DNA of 64,000 nucleotides from Bdellovibrionales bacterium Ga0074139 (GCA_001464795.1 LNEB01000013.1:1-64000); one strand, 5' to 3'; positions 52,848 to 64,000 are shown, numbered from the stretch's first letter. Numbers and translations: made by a program. Notes: generated by a model not told the origin, from the letters alone.

Positions 52848-53666
52848 CTACTTTCTTCTCTTCACGATGCTAGAGTTTGTTCTTTTATTATGTCGAGTTT
52901 TATAACCCTTAGATGGCTGTCCCCAAGGAGTAACTGGATGATGTCCTTTACCGACACCCTCACCACCACCCAATGGATGGTCGACTGGATTCATTGCCAT
53001 ACCACGGACGGATGGTCTAACACCCTTCCATCTTGCACGGCCTGCTTTACCTAATGCGATATTTTCATTATCAGTATTACCAACCTGACCAATAGAAGCT
53101 TTGCAAACTGCCAAAACTTTCTTGATCTCGCCAGAAGGAAGACGCACTAAACAGTAAGCTTCTTCTTTTCCAAGAAGAACCGCACTTGCACCTGCTCCAC
53201 GACAAATTTGACCGCCCTTGCCAGGACGCAATTCGATATTATGAATTGTCGTACCAACGGGAATAGCACCTAATGATAGTGTATTGCCTGGCTTGATGTC
53301 TGCTTTATCAGATGAAATAACAGAATCACCTACGTTAAGTCCTACAGGAGCAATGATGTAAGCTTTGCTACCATCAGTGTAATTGAGTAGAGCAATGCGA
53401 CTTGTTCTGTTGGGATCATATTCTATCGAAACAACCGTAGCCGAAACTTCTACTTTATTTCTTTTAAAATCTATCAAGCGGTAACGACGCTTATGTCCGC
53501 CACCCACGTGTCTCATTGTAATTTGACCCGTATTGTTACGAGCGGCAGTTCTTTTCAAACTAACCGTTAAAGATTTTTCAGGAGAACTAGCTGTGATTTC
53601 AGAGAAATCATAACCTGTTTTATGTCTTAATCCAGCCGATCGAGGACTGTATGTTTTGATTCCCAT
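52848..53666 (-). CDS. rplB: 50S ribosomal protein L2
   Basis: The 272-residue L2 has [59 protein letters not shown] and [12 protein letters not shown] with the His needed near the peptidyl-transferase centre (VDHPLGG). It is required for subunit joining. Length and order are normal. Confidence 0.99.
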   Translation of the reverse strand: MGIKTYSPRSAGLRHKTGYDFSEITASSPEKSLTVSLKRTAARNNTGQITMRHVGGGHKRRYRLIDFKRNKVEVSATVVSIEYDPNRTSRIALLNYTDGSKAYIIAPVGLNVGDSVISSDKADIKPGNTLSLGAIPVGTTIHNIELRPGKGGQICRGAGASAVLLGKEEAYCLVRLPSGEIKKVLAVCKASIGQVGNTDNENIALGKAGRARWKGVRPSVRGMAMNPVDHPLGGGEGVGKGHHPVTPWGQPSKGYKTRHNKRTNSSIVKRRK

Positions 53667-53668
53667 TA

Positions 53669-53947
53669 TTATGCTCCCTCAAAAACTGCGATTTTTTCAC
53701 CCGCAGCCAGTTTAACAAAAGCCTTTTTCCAGTGAGGAGTTTGGCCGGGACCGAATTTAGTTTGCTTTGCACGACCACGAGCATTCGCCGTTCGTATCGC
53801 CTGAACTTTTACTTTAAATTTTTTCTCAACGGCAAACTTGATGTCAGTCTTTGTTGCTTCTTTATTAACTTCGAAAACGTAAACACCAGCTGCCTGATGT
53901 AGAGTGTTCTTTTCAGTAATTAATGGACGCTTTACGATAGTTTTCAT
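53669..53947 (-). CDS. rplW: 50S ribosomal protein L23
   Basis: The 92-residue L23 has [40 protein letters not shown] and a loop with [20 protein letters not shown]. It is the main docking site for trigger factor and SRP at the tunnel exit. Its start overlaps the rplD stop by 4 bases. Confidence 0.97.
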   Translation of the reverse strand: MKTIVKRPLITEKNTLHQAAGVYVFEVNKEATKTDIKFAVEKKFKVKVQAIRTANARGRAKQTKFGPGQTPHWKKAFVKLAAGEKIAVFEGA

Positions 53948-54576
53948 CGCTTCACCTCAGTCGAACATTTTCCAACAATTGCATCGATGGAAGTTTTAGA
54001 AATAATAACTCCATCGTACTTTAGAAGGTCGTAAACATTTAATCCGTCTACATCGTAATACTTAAACTTTGGTAAATTTCTTGCCGCTTGATATGTTTTT
54101 TGCTCGGATTGAGCATCAATCAATATACCTTTTGCAAGACCCAAAGATTTTAAGTTTTTTGCGATATCTTTTGTTTTTCCAGAAACTGCCAAGCTATCGA
54201 TAACCATTAACTTACCTTCTTTGAGAAGGTGAGAAAGAGCCATCTTGAGACCGAGCTTTCGCATTTTCTTGGGCATTGTAAATGAGTAATTGCGTGGTTC
54301 TGGACCGAAAGTCGTTCCTCCACCAGGCATTAAAGGAGATCGAGTCGAACCTTGTCGCGCGTTACCAGTTCCCTTTTGCTTAAATGGCTTTTTACCGCCA
54401 CCACTAACAAGGCCCTTAGTTTTCGTCGCTGCGTTTCCTTGGCGACGCGAATCCAACTGCCATTTTACAACAGCGTGAAGAACGCTAGGCTTTACTTCAA
54501 CTTCAAAAGTAGTTGCAGGTAAATCTACAGTTCCTGTTTTTTCTTTTTTCCAGTTTAATACTTCAACTTTAGCCAT
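53944..54576 (-). CDS. rplD: 50S ribosomal protein L4
   Basis: This 210-residue L4 has the tunnel loop KPFKQKGTGNARQGSTRSPL with MPGGGTTFGPEPRNYSF, and the alpha/beta body MRKLGLKMALSHLLKEGKLM. In gamma-proteobacteria L4 also represses the S10 operon through the leader; no such structure could be confirmed here. Confidence 0.98.
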   Translation of the reverse strand: MAKVEVLNWKKEKTGTVDLPATTFEVEVKPSVLHAVVKWQLDSRRQGNAATKTKGLVSGGGKKPFKQKGTGNARQGSTRSPLMPGGGTTFGPEPRNYSFTMPKKMRKLGLKMALSHLLKEGKLMVIDSLAVSGKTKDIAKNLKSLGLAKGILIDAQSEQKTYQAARNLPKFKYYDVDGLNVYDLLKYDGVIISKTSIDAIVGKCSTEVKR

Positions 54577-54582
54577 TGTAGA

Positions 54583-55233
54583 TTACTCCTTAACCAGTTT
54601 TACGAGAGTGTTTCTGGCGCCAGGAACAGGACCTTTAACCATCACTACATTTTCACCAGGTATAACATCAACAATTTCAATATTTTTTACAGTGACAGTT
54701 TCATCACCAAGGTGACCAGGAAACTTTTTACCGGGCATTACACGGCCTGGCCATGTTCTGTTACCACTTGATCCAGGCTGTCTATGAAAGTGAGAACCGT
54801 GAGTTGCTGGTCCACCGGCAAAATTCCAACGCTTCAAAACTCCGGCAAAACCTTTACCTTTAGACTTTGAAGTCATCTTAACAACATCGCCCTTTGCAAG
54901 GCTATCAATTGAAACTTTCGATCCTACAGTTGCACCTTCAGGGAGGGCTTGACGAAATTCTTTTACAAATCGAGCACCAGCTTCAAAACCAGCTTTTGCA
55001 AGATGACCTTTTTCAGCTTTATTGCTGTTTTTCGCTTTTTTGGGACTGCATGCAATTTGAATGGAGTCATAACCATCTTGCTTAACAGTTTTAACTTGTG
55101 AAACTGTCCAAGGTTCGTAACGAAGCACAGTAACAGGAATGGCTTCACCCTTGTCGTTGTAAATTGTAGACATTCCAACTTTAAAAGCAAAAAGCCCGTT
55201 TAGTTTAATTTCTTGAGAATTAGTTTCGCTCAT
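54583..55233 (-). CDS. rplC: 50S ribosomal protein L3
   Basis: The 216-residue L3 has GLFAFKVGMSTIYNDKGEAI, KGKGFAGVLKRWNFAGGPAT, HGSHFHRQPGSSGNRTWPGR and VMPGKKFPGHLGDETVTVKN. It binds near the peptidyl-transferase centre and starts 50S assembly. The Gln in the GSHFHRQPGS segment is the usual PrmB methylation site. Confidence 0.98.
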   Translation of the reverse strand: MSETNSQEIKLNGLFAFKVGMSTIYNDKGEAIPVTVLRYEPWTVSQVKTVKQDGYDSIQIACSPKKAKNSNKAEKGHLAKAGFEAGARFVKEFRQALPEGATVGSKVSIDSLAKGDVVKMTSKSKGKGFAGVLKRWNFAGGPATHGSHFHRQPGSSGNRTWPGRVMPGKKFPGHLGDETVTVKNIEIVDVIPGENVVMVKGPVPGARNTLVKLVKE

Positions 55234-55248
55234 TTTTAGGCTCCTTTC

Positions 55249-55566
55249 CTACACAGCTGAGAGTTTAATTTCGACGTCAACACCAGCTGAAAGATCAAGC
55301 TTCATGAGTTGGTCGATGGTTTGTTGTGTGGGCTCTAAGATATCGAGCATTCTTTTGTGAGTTCTGATTTCAAACTGTTCACGAGATTTTTTATCAACGT
55401 GAGGAGAGCGAAGAACTGTGAAACGATTAATTCGTGTTGGCAAAGGAATGGGTCCAGCAACACGAGCCCCAGTACGTCGAGCCGTTTCAACGATTTCTTT
55501 AGTCGATTGATCCAATAGCTTATGATCGAAAGCTTTTAGACGAATTCTGATCTTTTGACTTTGCAT
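55249..55566 (-). CDS. rpsJ: 30S ribosomal protein S10
   Basis: The 105-residue S10 (NusE) begins [20 protein letters not shown] and includes [20 protein letters not shown] and [20 protein letters not shown]. Besides its place in the 30S head it joins antitermination complexes with NusB and NusG. It is the first gene after the promoter at 55692-55720, with a leader of about 120 bases. Confidence 0.98.
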   Translation of the reverse strand: MQSQKIRIRLKAFDHKLLDQSTKEIVETARRTGARVAGPIPLPTRINRFTVLRSPHVDKKSREQFEIRTHKRMLDILEPTQQTIDQLMKLDLSAGVDVEIKLSAV

Positions 55567-55691
55567 ATACCACTCTTTGTTAAAGCAGGTTCTTGTTTAA
55601 CGATCTCTTAATTTCCACATCGAAGGTGAATCCCTGCGGCTGTCTGCCTGATATAGGGGACCTTTTGTTAGAAATAAGTCACGAGCGTCGA

Positions 55692-55720
55692 AATATGCCC
55701 AAGCGGCTAATCCGTGTCAA
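55692..55720 (-). promoter_or_regulatory. Consensus-like promoter of the S10 operon
   Basis: On the minus strand TTGACA (55720-55715) is followed after exactly 17 bases by CATATT (55697-55692). Transcription would start near 55685 and give a leader of about 120 bases before rpsJ. The 270-base fusA-rpsJ gap otherwise contains no gene that I believe. Confidence 0.65.
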
Positions 55721-55836
55721 AGAAAATAATGAGGCAAGGTATAAAGATTATTTAGAAGAGCTCGATAATAATGCGCTGTATATAAATTACAGGGAAATAG
55801 GCAACTTCGAACCCACTGAAAGCAATCAAAGTAGTA

Positions 55837-57939
55837 TTAGCGACCCATTCTTTGAAGTATTTCTGTTTTCACCTTATTTGGAATTGTCGCATATTCTAGA
55901 AATTCCATACTGAATGAAGCTCGGCCTTGGCTAAGACTTCTGATATCTGTCGCATAACCAAAAAGATTCGCTAGCGGAGCCTCAGAGGCAATAATTTGAC
56001 CGCCACCTGTTCTGACCGCCATTGAGTGAATCTTACCTCGCCGAGAGTTTAGGTCACCCACAATATTTCCAACAAAATCATCTGGACATATCACTTCAAG
56101 CTTCATTATTGGCTCAAGAAGGTCACCCTTAATATCACGCAGCTTTTGTCTAATACCAATTGAGGTTGCAGCCTTAAATGACATTTCGTTTGACTCTTGA
56201 GGGCGTAACTCGATGGATAATAGTGTTCCCTTAAGGCCAATCATTGCATAACTTGCGACGGGCCCAACTTCCATGGACTCTCGGAATCCTTGTTCGATGG
56301 CTTTGAGAAAAGCGGCATTAAAAGTCTGTGACACTGGAACTTGTGAGTGAAAAGTGATTCCGTCCTTGAAAGATATGGGTTCAATTTTCATGGAGACACG
56401 AGCGAACTGCTTATCACCAGCGAGTTCTTTTTCGAATGTGTAATCAAAACCAAATGGTTCCAATATTGTCTCCCTGTAGCTCACCTGAGGCTTTCCCACA
56501 TTGGCTTGAATTTTATGCTCACGTAGTAATCGATCAACTAAAATATCAAGATGCAGCTCTCCCATTCCTGAAAGCAATGTTTGCCCTGTTTCTGGATCTA
56601 ACCGAATTCGGCATGAAGGATCTTCTTTTTGAAGTTTTTCAAGCCCAGCTAGCATTTTTTCCATATCTGCAGAGGATTTTGCTTCAACAGCAACAGCAAT
56701 CACAGGCTCTGGAAAACGAATGGATTCTAAAACAACTGGATGAGAAATAGGACAGAGAGTGTCTCCGGTGCCAGTAAATTTAAGACCAATCACAGCTCCA
56801 ATATCGCCAGCCTTCAAAGAGTTGATTTCCTCTCTGGCATTTGCATGCATTTTTACGATTTTTTGAATACGTTCTTTTTTTTCTGTTCTTGGATTGTAAA
56901 GCTGATCGCCCACTTTCATCGTGCCTGAGTAAACTCGAACATAGGTCAAAGTTCCCGCAAATGGATCGTTTGCTATCTTAAAAGCTAGACAAGCAACAGG
57001 TGATTCAAAGTCTGTGGGACAATCAATTTCTTTATCTGCTTTTTCCGGATGAAATCCTTTAATTGCAGGGACGTCCAAGGGAGAGGGAAGATAATCTAAA
57101 ACAGCATCAAGAAGAGGCTGTACACCTTTATTTTTAAAGGCTGCTCCGCAAAGAACAGGAAAAACATTTAAAGCTAATGTTCCTTTTCTAAGTGCTTTTT
57201 TTAACTCTATGGCAGTGACTTCTTCACCATTTAAATATTTTTCAAATAAAGCATCATCAAGCTCTACGATTCGTTCGATCATTTTAGTTCTAAATTCTGA
57301 AACTTCTTTGGCAATATCCGCTGGAATTTCTCCGATTTTAAAACCATCATCTTTTCCAGATTGATCCCAAATCAAGCTGACGTTTTCAATTAAATCGATG
57401 CAGCCTAAAAACTTATCTTCTGCGCCAATCGGAAGCTGTATGGGAATTGCGTCTGCATTGAGTTTTTCTTTTAAAGACTCAACACACATGCTAAAATCTG
57501 CACCCACTCTGTCCATTTTATTAATAAAACAAATTCGAGGAACTTTATATTTATCGGCTTGGCGCCAGACGGTTTCTGTTTGAGGCTCAACACCGTTCAC
57601 AGCATCAAAAACTGTAATCGCACCATCAAGCACACGAAGTGATCTTTCCACTTCGATTGTAAAATCCACGTGCCCTGGAGTATCGATCAAATTAATTCGG
57701 TGATCTTTCCAAAAAATCATAGTGGCAGCAGAGGTGATTGTAATTCCACGCTCTTGTTCTTGCACCATCCAATCCATGGTAGCAGCGCCATCATGAACTT
57801 CCCCGATTTTATGATTCTTACCCGTGTAGTAAAGAATTCGTTCGGAAGTTGTCGTCTTTCCAGCATCAATATGAGCCATCACTCCAATATTTCTAGTGGA
57901 GACAAGGTCGAGATGAGATTTTGGATCTAGATTGGACAT
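55837..57939 (-). CDS. fusA: Elongation factor G
   Basis: The 700-residue translocation GTPase has G1 [20 protein letters not shown]2/G3 ([18 protein letters not shown]) and NKMDR. Later domains include [20 protein letters not shown] and the C-terminal [20 protein letters not shown] with [20 protein letters not shown]. It is preceded by a strong terminator after rpsG and followed, not by tuf, but by the S10 promoter region. Confidence 0.98.
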   Translation of the reverse strand: MSNLDPKSHLDLVSTRNIGVMAHIDAGKTTTSERILYYTGKNHKIGEVHDGAATMDWMVQEQERGITITSAATMIFWKDHRINLIDTPGHVDFTIEVERSLRVLDGAITVFDAVNGVEPQTETVWRQADKYKVPRICFINKMDRVGADFSMCVESLKEKLNADAIPIQLPIGAEDKFLGCIDLIENVSLIWDQSGKDDGFKIGEIPADIAKEVSEFRTKMIERIVELDDALFEKYLNGEEVTAIELKKALRKGTLALNVFPVLCGAAFKNKGVQPLLDAVLDYLPSPLDVPAIKGFHPEKADKEIDCPTDFESPVACLAFKIANDPFAGTLTYVRVYSGTMKVGDQLYNPRTEKKERIQKIVKMHANAREEINSLKAGDIGAVIGLKFTGTGDTLCPISHPVVLESIRFPEPVIAVAVEAKSSADMEKMLAGLEKLQKEDPSCRIRLDPETGQTLLSGMGELHLDILVDRLLREHKIQANVGKPQVSYRETILEPFGFDYTFEKELAGDKQFARVSMKIEPISFKDGITFHSQVPVSQTFNAAFLKAIEQGFRESMEVGPVASYAMIGLKGTLLSIELRPQESNEMSFKAATSIGIRQKLRDIKGDLLEPIMKLEVICPDDFVGNIVGDLNSRRGKIHSMAVRTGGGQIIASEAPLANLFGYATDIRSLSQGRASFSMEFLEYATIPNKVKTEILQRMGR

Positions 57940-57963
57940 ATTATTTTCTCTTTCGATCGTTGC

Positions 57964-58001
57964 AAAAAAAAATCCCCTGGTTCAATAACAAACCAGGGGA
58001 T
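57964..58001 (-). terminator. Strong intrinsic terminator between rpsG and fusA
   Basis: On the minus strand ATCCCCTGGTT pairs with AACCAGGGGAT (perfect 11 pairs, 57972-57982 with 57991-58001, short loop) and is followed by nine T residues. It would end most transcripts of rpoBC-rpsL-rpsG before fusA, unless antiterminated. Confidence 0.88.
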
Positions 58002-58023
58002 CAAATAAATTGTCAAAACTAAT

Positions 58024-58497
58024 TTACCAGTTGTAGTGAGAGAATGCCTTATTTGCATCTGCCATCTTGTGAACGTCTTCTTTTTTCTTGATCGCATTTC
58101 CACGATTGTTAAAAGCGTCCAAGATTTCACCGGCTAAACGCTTGGCGAAGTCTTTTTCACCTCGAGCACGTGAGTACTCGATCAACCAACGCATTGCGAG
58201 TGAAAGTCTACGAGAAGGTCTAACATCCGTAGGCACCTGGTAAGTGGCGCCACCGACTCGACGAGAGCGAACTTCGATGGAAGGCTTTGTATTTTCCAAA
58301 GCTTTCTTCAAAATTGCTAAAGGCTCTTCGTTAGGTACTTTACCTTTAAGTTCATCAAGTGCTCCGTAGAACATTTTTTGAGCAGTGGCTTTTTTACCTT
58401 GAATCATCATTTTATTAACGAATTTTGCAATTACCAAATCTTTGAAAACTGGATCTGGAATTACTTCTCTTTTGTACGTGCGTTTACGTCGAGACAT
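58024..58497 (-). CDS. rpsG: 30S ribosomal protein S7
   Basis: The 157-residue S7 begins [20 protein letters not shown] and contains [20 protein letters not shown] and [20 protein letters not shown]. It starts head assembly on 16S rRNA. It follows rpsL by 15 bases and is followed by a terminator. Confidence 0.98.
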   Translation of the reverse strand: MSRRKRTYKREVIPDPVFKDLVIAKFVNKMMIQGKKATAQKMFYGALDELKGKVPNEEPLAILKKALENTKPSIEVRSRRVGGATYQVPTDVRPSRRLSLAMRWLIEYSRARGEKDFAKRLAGEILDAFNNRGNAIKKKEDVHKMADANKAFSHYNW

Positions 58498-58512
58498 TTA
58501 AATACCCTCTTA

Positions 58513-58887
58513 TTATTTCTTTGGTTTCTTAGCGCCGTATTTAGATCGACTGCGCAAACGACCGTTAACACCTTGTAAATCTAAAACACCGCGAACGATG
58601 TGATAACGAACTCCGGGGAGATCCTTAACACGGCCACCACGAATAAGAACAACTGAGTGTTCTTGCAAGTTATGCCCAATTCCAGGGATGTAAGAAATCA
58701 CTTCAAAGCCATTAGATAAGCGAACTTTCGCGACTTTTCTAAGAGCTGAATTCGGTTTTTTTGGAGTCGTTGTATAAACACGAGTACAAACACCACGACG
58801 CTGTGGACATGATGCAAGTGCTGGCGACTTTGTACTGCTTTTTTGAACAGTACGCTCTTTGCGGATGAGCTGGTTGATAGTAGGCAC
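58513..58887 (-). CDS. rpsL: 30S ribosomal protein S12
   Basis: The 124-residue S12 starts with GTG (AAAGGA 7 bases ahead). It contains [20 protein letters not shown] with the wild-type lysines of the streptomycin-contact loop, and [19 protein letters not shown] with the second one. The sequence therefore predicts no rpsL-type streptomycin resistance. It monitors decoding in the A site. Confidence 0.98.
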   Translation of the reverse strand: MPTINQLIRKERTVQKSSTKSPALASCPQRRGVCTRVYTTTPKKPNSALRKVAKVRLSNGFEVISYIPGIGHNLQEHSVVLIRGGRVKDLPGVRYHIVRGVLDLQGVNGRLRSRSKYGAKKPKK

Positions 58888-58905
58888 AGTAAAATCCTTT
58901 CAAAA

Positions 58906-58961
58906 GTCTTGTTAACAAGACCAGAAGCGGTTGGAACTTAATCCTGTTCCTGCATCTGGTC
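58906..58961 (-). ncRNA. Structured spacer/leader between rpoC and rpsL
   Basis: The 89-base rpoC-rpsL gap holds two structures on the minus strand. One is an imperfect hairpin (58919-58961) with GACCAGA/TCTGGTC and GGAAC/GTTCC pairings, the other a perfect 16-base palindrome GTCTTGTTAACAAGAC (58906-58921) that shares its edge. They are mutually exclusive folds. There is no T-run, so this looks like a processing or regulatory element and not a terminator. Confidence 0.45.
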
Positions 58962-58976
58962 AAGTTTTTCTATTAT

Positions 58977-61900
58977 TTAACCCTGCGGCTGAGCTGTAAT
59001 TCCTGGCAACGCCATCATTGGCTCATCGTCGTCCTCTTTCACGATGACTTTCCAACGTTTGTACGTTGTCAGACCCGTTCCAGCAGGAATCAAGCGACCC
59101 ATGATAATGTTTTCCTTTAAGCCACGTAAACCGTCTGTTCTGCTATTGATAGCCGCTTCCGTAAGAACCTTAGTGGTTTCTTGGAAAGAAGCTGCAGAAA
59201 TCCAGCTGTCCGTGCTTAAGCTTACTTTTGTGATTCCCAATAGAAGTGGTCTTGCCGTTGCAATCTGTCCACCTTCTTTTGTAACCTTTTCATTCTCTTC
59301 GATGAAAGAGTACTTCTCTGTTTGCTCACCCGTTAAGAAACGAGTGTCTCCTGGATCAGTAATTTCCACCTTACGAAGCATCTGACGAACGATCACTTCA
59401 ATATGCTTGTCATTGATCGCCACACCCTGAAGTCGGTAAACTTCTTGGATTTCATTGGCTAAGTAAGCCGCAAGTGGTTTTTCACCAAGTACAGCTAAGA
59501 TGTCATGTGGATTTGTAGGTCCATCCATGAGAGCGTCTCCCGCTTTCACGTACTCACCCTCACGAACGCTAACAGCTTTTCCTTTAGGGATAAGATATTC
59601 GCGCTGTTCGCCCACTTCTGGAGTTACAATTACTCTTTGTTTACCTTTTACGTCTTTACCAAAAGTGATGTAACCATCAATTTCAGAAATGATCGCAGCT
59701 TCTTTTGGCTTACGAGCTTCGAAAAGTTCAGCCACGCGAGGAAGACCTCCCGTGATATCTTTTGTTTTTGAAGCTTCGCGAGACATCTTGGCAATGATAT
59801 CACCTGCGTGAATATCTTGGCCTTCAGTCACAAGAAGTTGAGCGCCCACTGGTAACAAGTACCGAGCTGGCAACTCTCGACCTGGAAGATTGAGCGGCTT
59901 ACCGGCACCATCAACAAGGTAAATTGTCGGCTTAACATCAGTTGATTTTGATTCAGTGATCACTTTTGTTGCGAACCCTGTTACAGAATCGACCTGTTCC
60001 TGCATGGTCGTTCCTTCTTCAATATCCTGATAAGTGATAAGGCCTGTGACCTCAGCAATAATTGGATTTGAATAAGGATCCCACTCGGCCACATTAGAGC
60101 CTTTAGTGACCTTGTCACCGTCTTTGAAATTTAAAATTGTACCGTAAACAAGCTTGAAACGTTCACGCTCACGTCCTGAATCATCGATAACAGTCGCTTC
60201 GCTATTTCGGTTCATGACAGTCAACTTACCTTGACGGTTTTTAACTGTTTGAACACCGTGAAGTTTCAACACACCATCATGACGAGATGTATGAACAGAT
60301 TGCTCAACTGATTTAGAAGCGGCTCCACCTAAGTGGAAAGTTCTCATTGTTAATTGAGTTCCGGGCTCACCAATGGATTGTGCAGCGATAATACCAACTG
60401 TTTCACCTAAGTTCACAGTGGCACCACGAGATAAATCACGACCGTAACACTTCACACACACACCGCGAGCGGCTTCACATGTAAGGCCTGAACGGATTTG
60501 AACTTTATCGACACCTGCTTCATCAACGATCTTGATCTGTGTTTCAGTGATTTCATCACCTTCACGAACCAAAACTTTTTGAGAAACTGGATCGACGATA
60601 TCTTTAAGAGCCGTACGACCCAAAATTCTTTCGCCGATTCCTTGAATGATTTCTCCGCCTTCATAAAGTGGAGTCACTTCAAGACCATCACTTGTTCCGC
60701 AATCAATTTCAGTCACAACAACGTCTTGAGCCACGTCAACGAGTCGACGAGTCAAGTAACCAGAGTTGGCTGTTTTTAAAGCTGTATCGGCAAGACCTTT
60801 ACGAGCTCCGTGAGTGGAGATGAAGTACTGAAGAACCGTTAATCCTTCACGGAAGTTCGCCGTGATAGGAGTTTCGATGATTTCACCTGATGGTTTTGCC
60901 ATCAATCCACGCATCGCACCTAACTGACGAATTTGGTTCGCAGATCCCCGCGCTCCAGAGTCAGCCATAATGAAGATTGGATTGAATGAAGGTCCAACGA
61001 TTTCTTTACCGTTGATAACGAATTTCGATTTTTCAATCTGACCCATCATCTCTTTAGCTAATTTGTCGGCTGTTTGCGCCCAGATATCCACCACTTTATT
61101 GTAGCGTTCTCCGTCGGTGATCAAACCTTCATCGTATTGTTGTTGAATTTCTTGAACTTGCTTATCCGCATCGCCAATCAATTTTGGTTTGCTTTCAGGA
61201 ATAATCATATCGTCGATACAAATCGACATACCTGCGTATGTTGAGTATTTGAAACCGAGTTGCATGATGGAATCCGCTAAAATACAAGTGGCTTTAGCAC
61301 CCGCAAGACGGAAAGTTTTATCGATCAAACCAGCAATGGTTTTTTTGTTCATCACCACGTTCACTTCGTTAAAAGGAACTTCTCTGGGGACAACGTCAGC
61401 CAAGATTGAGCGACCAACAGAAGTTTCTTGTAATTTGCCGTTGATACGAACTTTACATGCCGCTTGAAGATCCACGAGACCTGTTTCAAAAGCGTATAGA
61501 GCTTCTTGAACGTTCGTGAAGATCTTGCCAGTCCCTTTAGCACCAGGACGAATACGAGTTAACCAATAGAGACCCAAAACAACGTCCTGTGAAGGATTGA
61601 TGATGGGCTTACCGTTCGCTGGAGAAAGAATATTATTTGTCGACATCATCAATACGCGAGCTTCCACTTGCGCTTCGATTGAGAGCGGAACGTGAACAGC
61701 CATCTGGTCACCGTCGAAATCCGCATTGAAGGCCGTACAAACAAGAGGGTGAAGCTGGATCGCTTTACCTTCGTGTAGAACAGGCTCGAAAGCTTGAATT
61801 CCAAGTCTGTGTAGAGTGGGTGCACGATTCAAAAGAACAGGGTGCTCTTTCACAACATCAGCCAAGATATCCCAAACTTCTGTGACCTCTTGGTCAACAA

Positions 61901-63098
61901 GGCGCTTGGCTTGCTTGATTGTTGTAGCTAAGCCTTTTTCTTCTAATTTGTTGTAAACGAAAGGCTTAAACAACTCGAGAGCCATCTTCTTTGGAAGACC
62001 GCACTGGTGAAGTTTAAGATTAGGACCAACCACGATTACTGAACGACCGGAGTAATCCACACGCTTACCAAGTAAGTTTTGTCGGAAACGACCTTGTTTA
62101 CCTTTAAGCATGTCACTGAGTGAACGAAGAGGTCTTTTGTTAGGACCTGTAAATGTTTTACCACGTCGACCGTTATCAAGAAGTGCATCCACTGATTCTT
62201 GTAACATTCGTTTTTCGTTTCGAATGATAATATCAGGAGCATTCAATTCTTGAAGACGCTTCAAACGGTTATTTCTGTTGATCACACGACGATAGAGATC
62301 GTTCAAGTCAGAAGTTGCAAATCGACCACCATCAAGAGGTACTAGCGGACGTAAATCCGGTGGCAATACGGGAAGTGTTTCAAGCATCATCCACTCGGGC
62401 TTATTTGTTGAGTTTTTGAAAGCTTCAACAACTTTTAAGCGCTTAGATAATTTTTTGATCTGAGCTTCTGATTTTGTTTCTTTAATTTCGAGACGCAATT
62501 TTTTAGAAAGGTACTCGACGTCAATTTTACGAAGTAAATCACGAACAGCTTCTCCGCCCATTCCGGCTTTAAAGTTAGGTCCGTATTCATTGAGTGCACC
62601 CTGGTAAGCTTCTTCTGTAAGGACTTGTCCCTCAAGAAGAGCTGTTTCCATAGGATCAATCACAACGTAAGCTTCACAGTAAAGAACCTTTTCAACATCT
62701 TTCAATGAAAGATTCAAAAGGTTACCGATTCGTGAAGGCAGTGATCGGAGGAACCAAATGTGCGCAACTGGAGTTGCAAGTTCGATATTTCCTAAGCGCT
62801 CTCGGCGTACTTTGCTTTGCGTGACTTCAACGCCGCACTTTTCACAAATAACACCGCGATATTTCATTCGCTTGTACTTACCGCAAAGACATTCGTAATC
62901 CTTGATAGGACCGAAAATTTTTGCGCAGAACAAACCATCGCGCTCGGGTTTAAAAGTTCTGTAGTTGATTGTTTCGGGCTTTTTCACTTCACCGAATGAC
63001 CACTCACGAATCATCTCTGGGCTAGCCAAAGAAATTCGAACAGCATCAAACGAAAGTGGATCTTTAGGCTTGTCGAAAAAATTTAATAAATCTCTCAA
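58977..63098 (-). CDS. rpoC: RNA polymerase beta' subunit
   Basis: The 1373-residue protein has the N-terminal zinc ribbon ([20 protein letters not shown]), [15 protein letters not shown]-type [20 protein letters not shown], and the catalytic [12 protein letters not shown] with the three Mg-binding aspartates. The trigger-loop region [12 protein letters not shown] and a second zinc site with [16 protein letters not shown] are also present. Length is close to the proteobacterial norm. It starts 25 bases after rpoB. Confidence 0.99.
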   Translation of the reverse strand: MRDLLNFFDKPKDPLSFDAVRISLASPEMIREWSFGEVKKPETINYRTFKPERDGLFCAKIFGPIKDYECLCGKYKRMKYRGVICEKCGVEVTQSKVRRERLGNIELATPVAHIWFLRSLPSRIGNLLNLSLKDVEKVLYCEAYVVIDPMETALLEGQVLTEEAYQGALNEYGPNFKAGMGGEAVRDLLRKIDVEYLSKKLRLEIKETKSEAQIKKLSKRLKVVEAFKNSTNKPEWMMLETLPVLPPDLRPLVPLDGGRFATSDLNDLYRRVINRNNRLKRLQELNAPDIIIRNEKRMLQESVDALLDNGRRGKTFTGPNKRPLRSLSDMLKGKQGRFRQNLLGKRVDYSGRSVIVVGPNLKLHQCGLPKKMALELFKPFVYNKLEEKGLATTIKQAKRLVDQEVTEVWDILADVVKEHPVLLNRAPTLHRLGIQAFEPVLHEGKAIQLHPLVCTAFNADFDGDQMAVHVPLSIEAQVEARVLMMSTNNILSPANGKPIINPSQDVVLGLYWLTRIRPGAKGTGKIFTNVQEALYAFETGLVDLQAACKVRINGKLQETSVGRSILADVVPREVPFNEVNVVMNKKTIAGLIDKTFRLAGAKATCILADSIMQLGFKYSTYAGMSICIDDMIIPESKPKLIGDADKQVQEIQQQYDEGLITDGERYNKVVDIWAQTADKLAKEMMGQIEKSKFVINGKEIVGPSFNPIFIMADSGARGSANQIRQLGAMRGLMAKPSGEIIETPITANFREGLTVLQYFISTHGARKGLADTALKTANSGYLTRRLVDVAQDVVVTEIDCGTSDGLEVTPLYEGGEIIQGIGERILGRTALKDIVDPVSQKVLVREGDEITETQIKIVDEAGVDKVQIRSGLTCEAARGVCVKCYGRDLSRGATVNLGETVGIIAAQSIGEPGTQLTMRTFHLGGAASKSVEQSVHTSRHDGVLKLHGVQTVKNRQGKLTVMNRNSEATVIDDSGRERERFKLVYGTILNFKDGDKVTKGSNVAEWDPYSNPIIAEVTGLITYQDIEEGTTMQEQVDSVTGFATKVITESKSTDVKPTIYLVDGAGKPLNLPGRELPARYLLPVGAQLLVTEGQDIHAGDIIAKMSREASKTKDITGGLPRVAELFEARKPKEAAIISEIDGYITFGKDVKGKQRVIVTPEVGEQREYLIPKGKAVSVREGEYVKAGDALMDGPTNPHDILAVLGEKPLAAYLANEIQEVYRLQGVAINDKHIEVIVRQMLRKVEITDPGDTRFLTGEQTEKYSFIEENEKVTKEGGQIATARPLLLGITKVSLSTDSWISAASFQETTKVLTEAAINSRTDGLRGLKENIIMGRLIPAGTGLTTYKRWKVIVKEDDDEPMMALPGITAQPQG

Positions 63099-63123
63099 GT
63101 TCTACCTCTTTACTTTCTAATTC

Positions 63124-64000
63124 CTAGTGAGTGGGTTGGGTGATTGTTGGCTGACCGTCTGGCTCGATAGATGATTCCTCATCGTTCGAATCAGTTAATA
63201 TGTCAGATTCAATTAGCTCAACATTCAGAGCGAGTGACTGGAGTTCTTTCACGAGTACGTTGAAAGACTCTGGTAAACCCGGTTCTAAGATGTTTTCACC
63301 CTTTACAATGCTTTCATACATTCGAGTTCTACCTGCGACGTCATCGGACTTCACAGTTAAGAATTCTTGCAATGAATAAGCAGCACCGTAAGCTTCGATC
63401 GCCCAAACTTCCATTTCTCCAAGTCTCTGACCACCAAACTGCGCTTTACCGCCAAGAGGTTGTTGAGAAACAAGTGAATAAGGCCCGATAGAGCGTGCAT
63501 GAATTTTTTCTTCAACGAGATGATGAAGCTTCAGCATGTACATGATTCCAACAGTCACAGGATTTGTGAAAGGCTCGCCTGAACGACCGTCAAACAAGAT
63601 TGTTTGACCTGTCGATGGAAGATTGGCTTTTGCAAGCATATCTTTCACATCTTTTTCACGTGCACCTTCGAAAACCGGTGTTCCTACGTGAACTCCGTCT
63701 TTCATCGTTGTGATCATTTTCTTGAGTGAAGCCTCGTCCGCTGTTTCCACTTTTTTAGTGATATCAGTGTCAGAGAAAATATTTGTTAAATCTTTTCGAG
63801 CCGCGTCCGCATTCCAGTTATCAAGGTAAGTTGATAATTGCTTACCTAAATTGTGAGCGGCCCAGCCTAAGTGAACTTCCAAGATCTGACCGATGTTCAT
63901 ACGAGAAGGAACGCCGAGTGGGTTCAATACCATATCAACAGGAGTTCCGTCAGCGAGGTAAGGCATGTCTTCAACTGGAAGAACCCGTGAAACCACACCC
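63124..64000 (-). CDS. rpoB: RNA polymerase beta subunit, C-terminal part (cut by window edge)
   Basis: The visible ~292 C-terminal residues include [77 protein letters not shown] and [20 protein letters not shown], all diagnostic of RpoB. The N-terminal portion, including the rifampicin pocket, lies beyond the window. The C-terminus ends in an acidic/proline tail. Confidence 0.98.
   Translation of the reverse strand, partial: GVVSRVLPVEDMPYLADGTPVDMVLNPLGVPSRMNIGQILEVHLGWAAHNLGKQLSTYLDNWNADAARKDLTNIFSDTDITKKVETADEASLKKMITTMKDGVHVGTPVFEGAREKDVKDMLAKANLPSTGQTILFDGRSGEPFTNPVTVGIMYMLKLHHLVEEKIHARSIGPYSLVSQQPLGGKAQFGGQRLGEMEVWAIEAYGAAYSLQEFLTVKSDDVAGRTRMYESIVKGENILEPGLPESFNVLVKELQSLALNVELIESDILTDSNDEESSIEPDGQPTITQPTH

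Noticed and set aside
55800-55825. T-loop-like GGTTCGAAG on the minus strand near the fusA end
   Set aside because: No acceptor or anticodon stems can be formed around it, so not a tRNA.
55593-55913. 106-codon plus-strand ORF between rpsJ and fusA
   Set aside because: It covers the minus-strand S10 promoter and runs into the fusA coding region; no ribosome-binding site or family resemblance, so treated as chance.
58011-58016. TTGACA on the minus strand upstream of fusA as promoter
   Set aside because: No -10 hexamer within 16-18 bases; the region is occupied by the terminator hairpin.

Overview
The window looks like a chromosomal segment of a low-GC Gram-negative bacterium, most probably a member of the Bdellovibrionota (Bdellovibrio/Bacteriovorax relatives). 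The reasons are a TIGR02147-type regulator, the TIGR03545/TIGR03546 pair, many secreted proteins of unknown function with Sec signal peptides, a FadL-type outer-membrane protein and Kdo/heptose (LPS) genes, together with a ribosomal/RNA-polymerase block of ordinary bacterial type. Assignment to the phylum is an inference from gene families; no rRNA gene is present.

Region 1 (1-12.7 kb) is accessory. It opens with a probable IS3-type transposase tail, then a tight three-gene plus-strand cassette (unknown protein, unknown protein, MBL-fold hydrolase) that is my best candidate for an undescribed system. Next comes a minus-strand operon led by a TIGR02147 regulator with three exported proteins, the last an LRR protein whose C-terminus runs into a decayed M13-peptidase tail. 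A recombinase-domain protein plus small membrane protein module follows and occurs twice (7407-8064 and 12007-12664, about 91% identical, no indels). Between the copies lie an MNT-HEPN pair, an intact M13 peptidase operon and a divergent TetR gene with palindromic operators.

Region 2 (12.7-31.9 kb) holds secreted and membrane proteins, a ChaA-type antiporter, and an operon of TPR protein, SET-domain protein, ECF sigma factor and a zinc anti-sigma gene interrupted by an in-frame TGA. A YHS-DoxX-decarboxylase operon follows, in which the decarboxylase carries an N-terminal cysteine-dioxygenase-like cupin (a likely one-polypeptide hypotaurine pathway). Then come a DedA/ATP-grasp fusion, a DUF3015/DUF4105 pair and a rhodanese/YkgJ operon.

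Region 3 (31.9-41.6 kb) is envelope biogenesis: a FadL-like porin, ManC-type GDP-mannose enzyme, sugar aminotransferase, KdsA, a lysyl-PG-synthase-type membrane protein, GmhA, TIGR03546/TIGR03545 and a TlpA-type thioredoxin.

Region 4 (41.6-64 kb, all minus strand) is the transcription/translation block: rpoB(partial)-rpoC-rpsL-rpsG, a strong terminator, fusA, a consensus-like promoter, then the S10-spc-alpha series rpsJ to rplQ ending in a terminator. It is conventional except that rplX (L24) is missing between rplN and rplE, tuf is missing between fusA and rpsJ, and map/infA are missing between adk and rpmJ.
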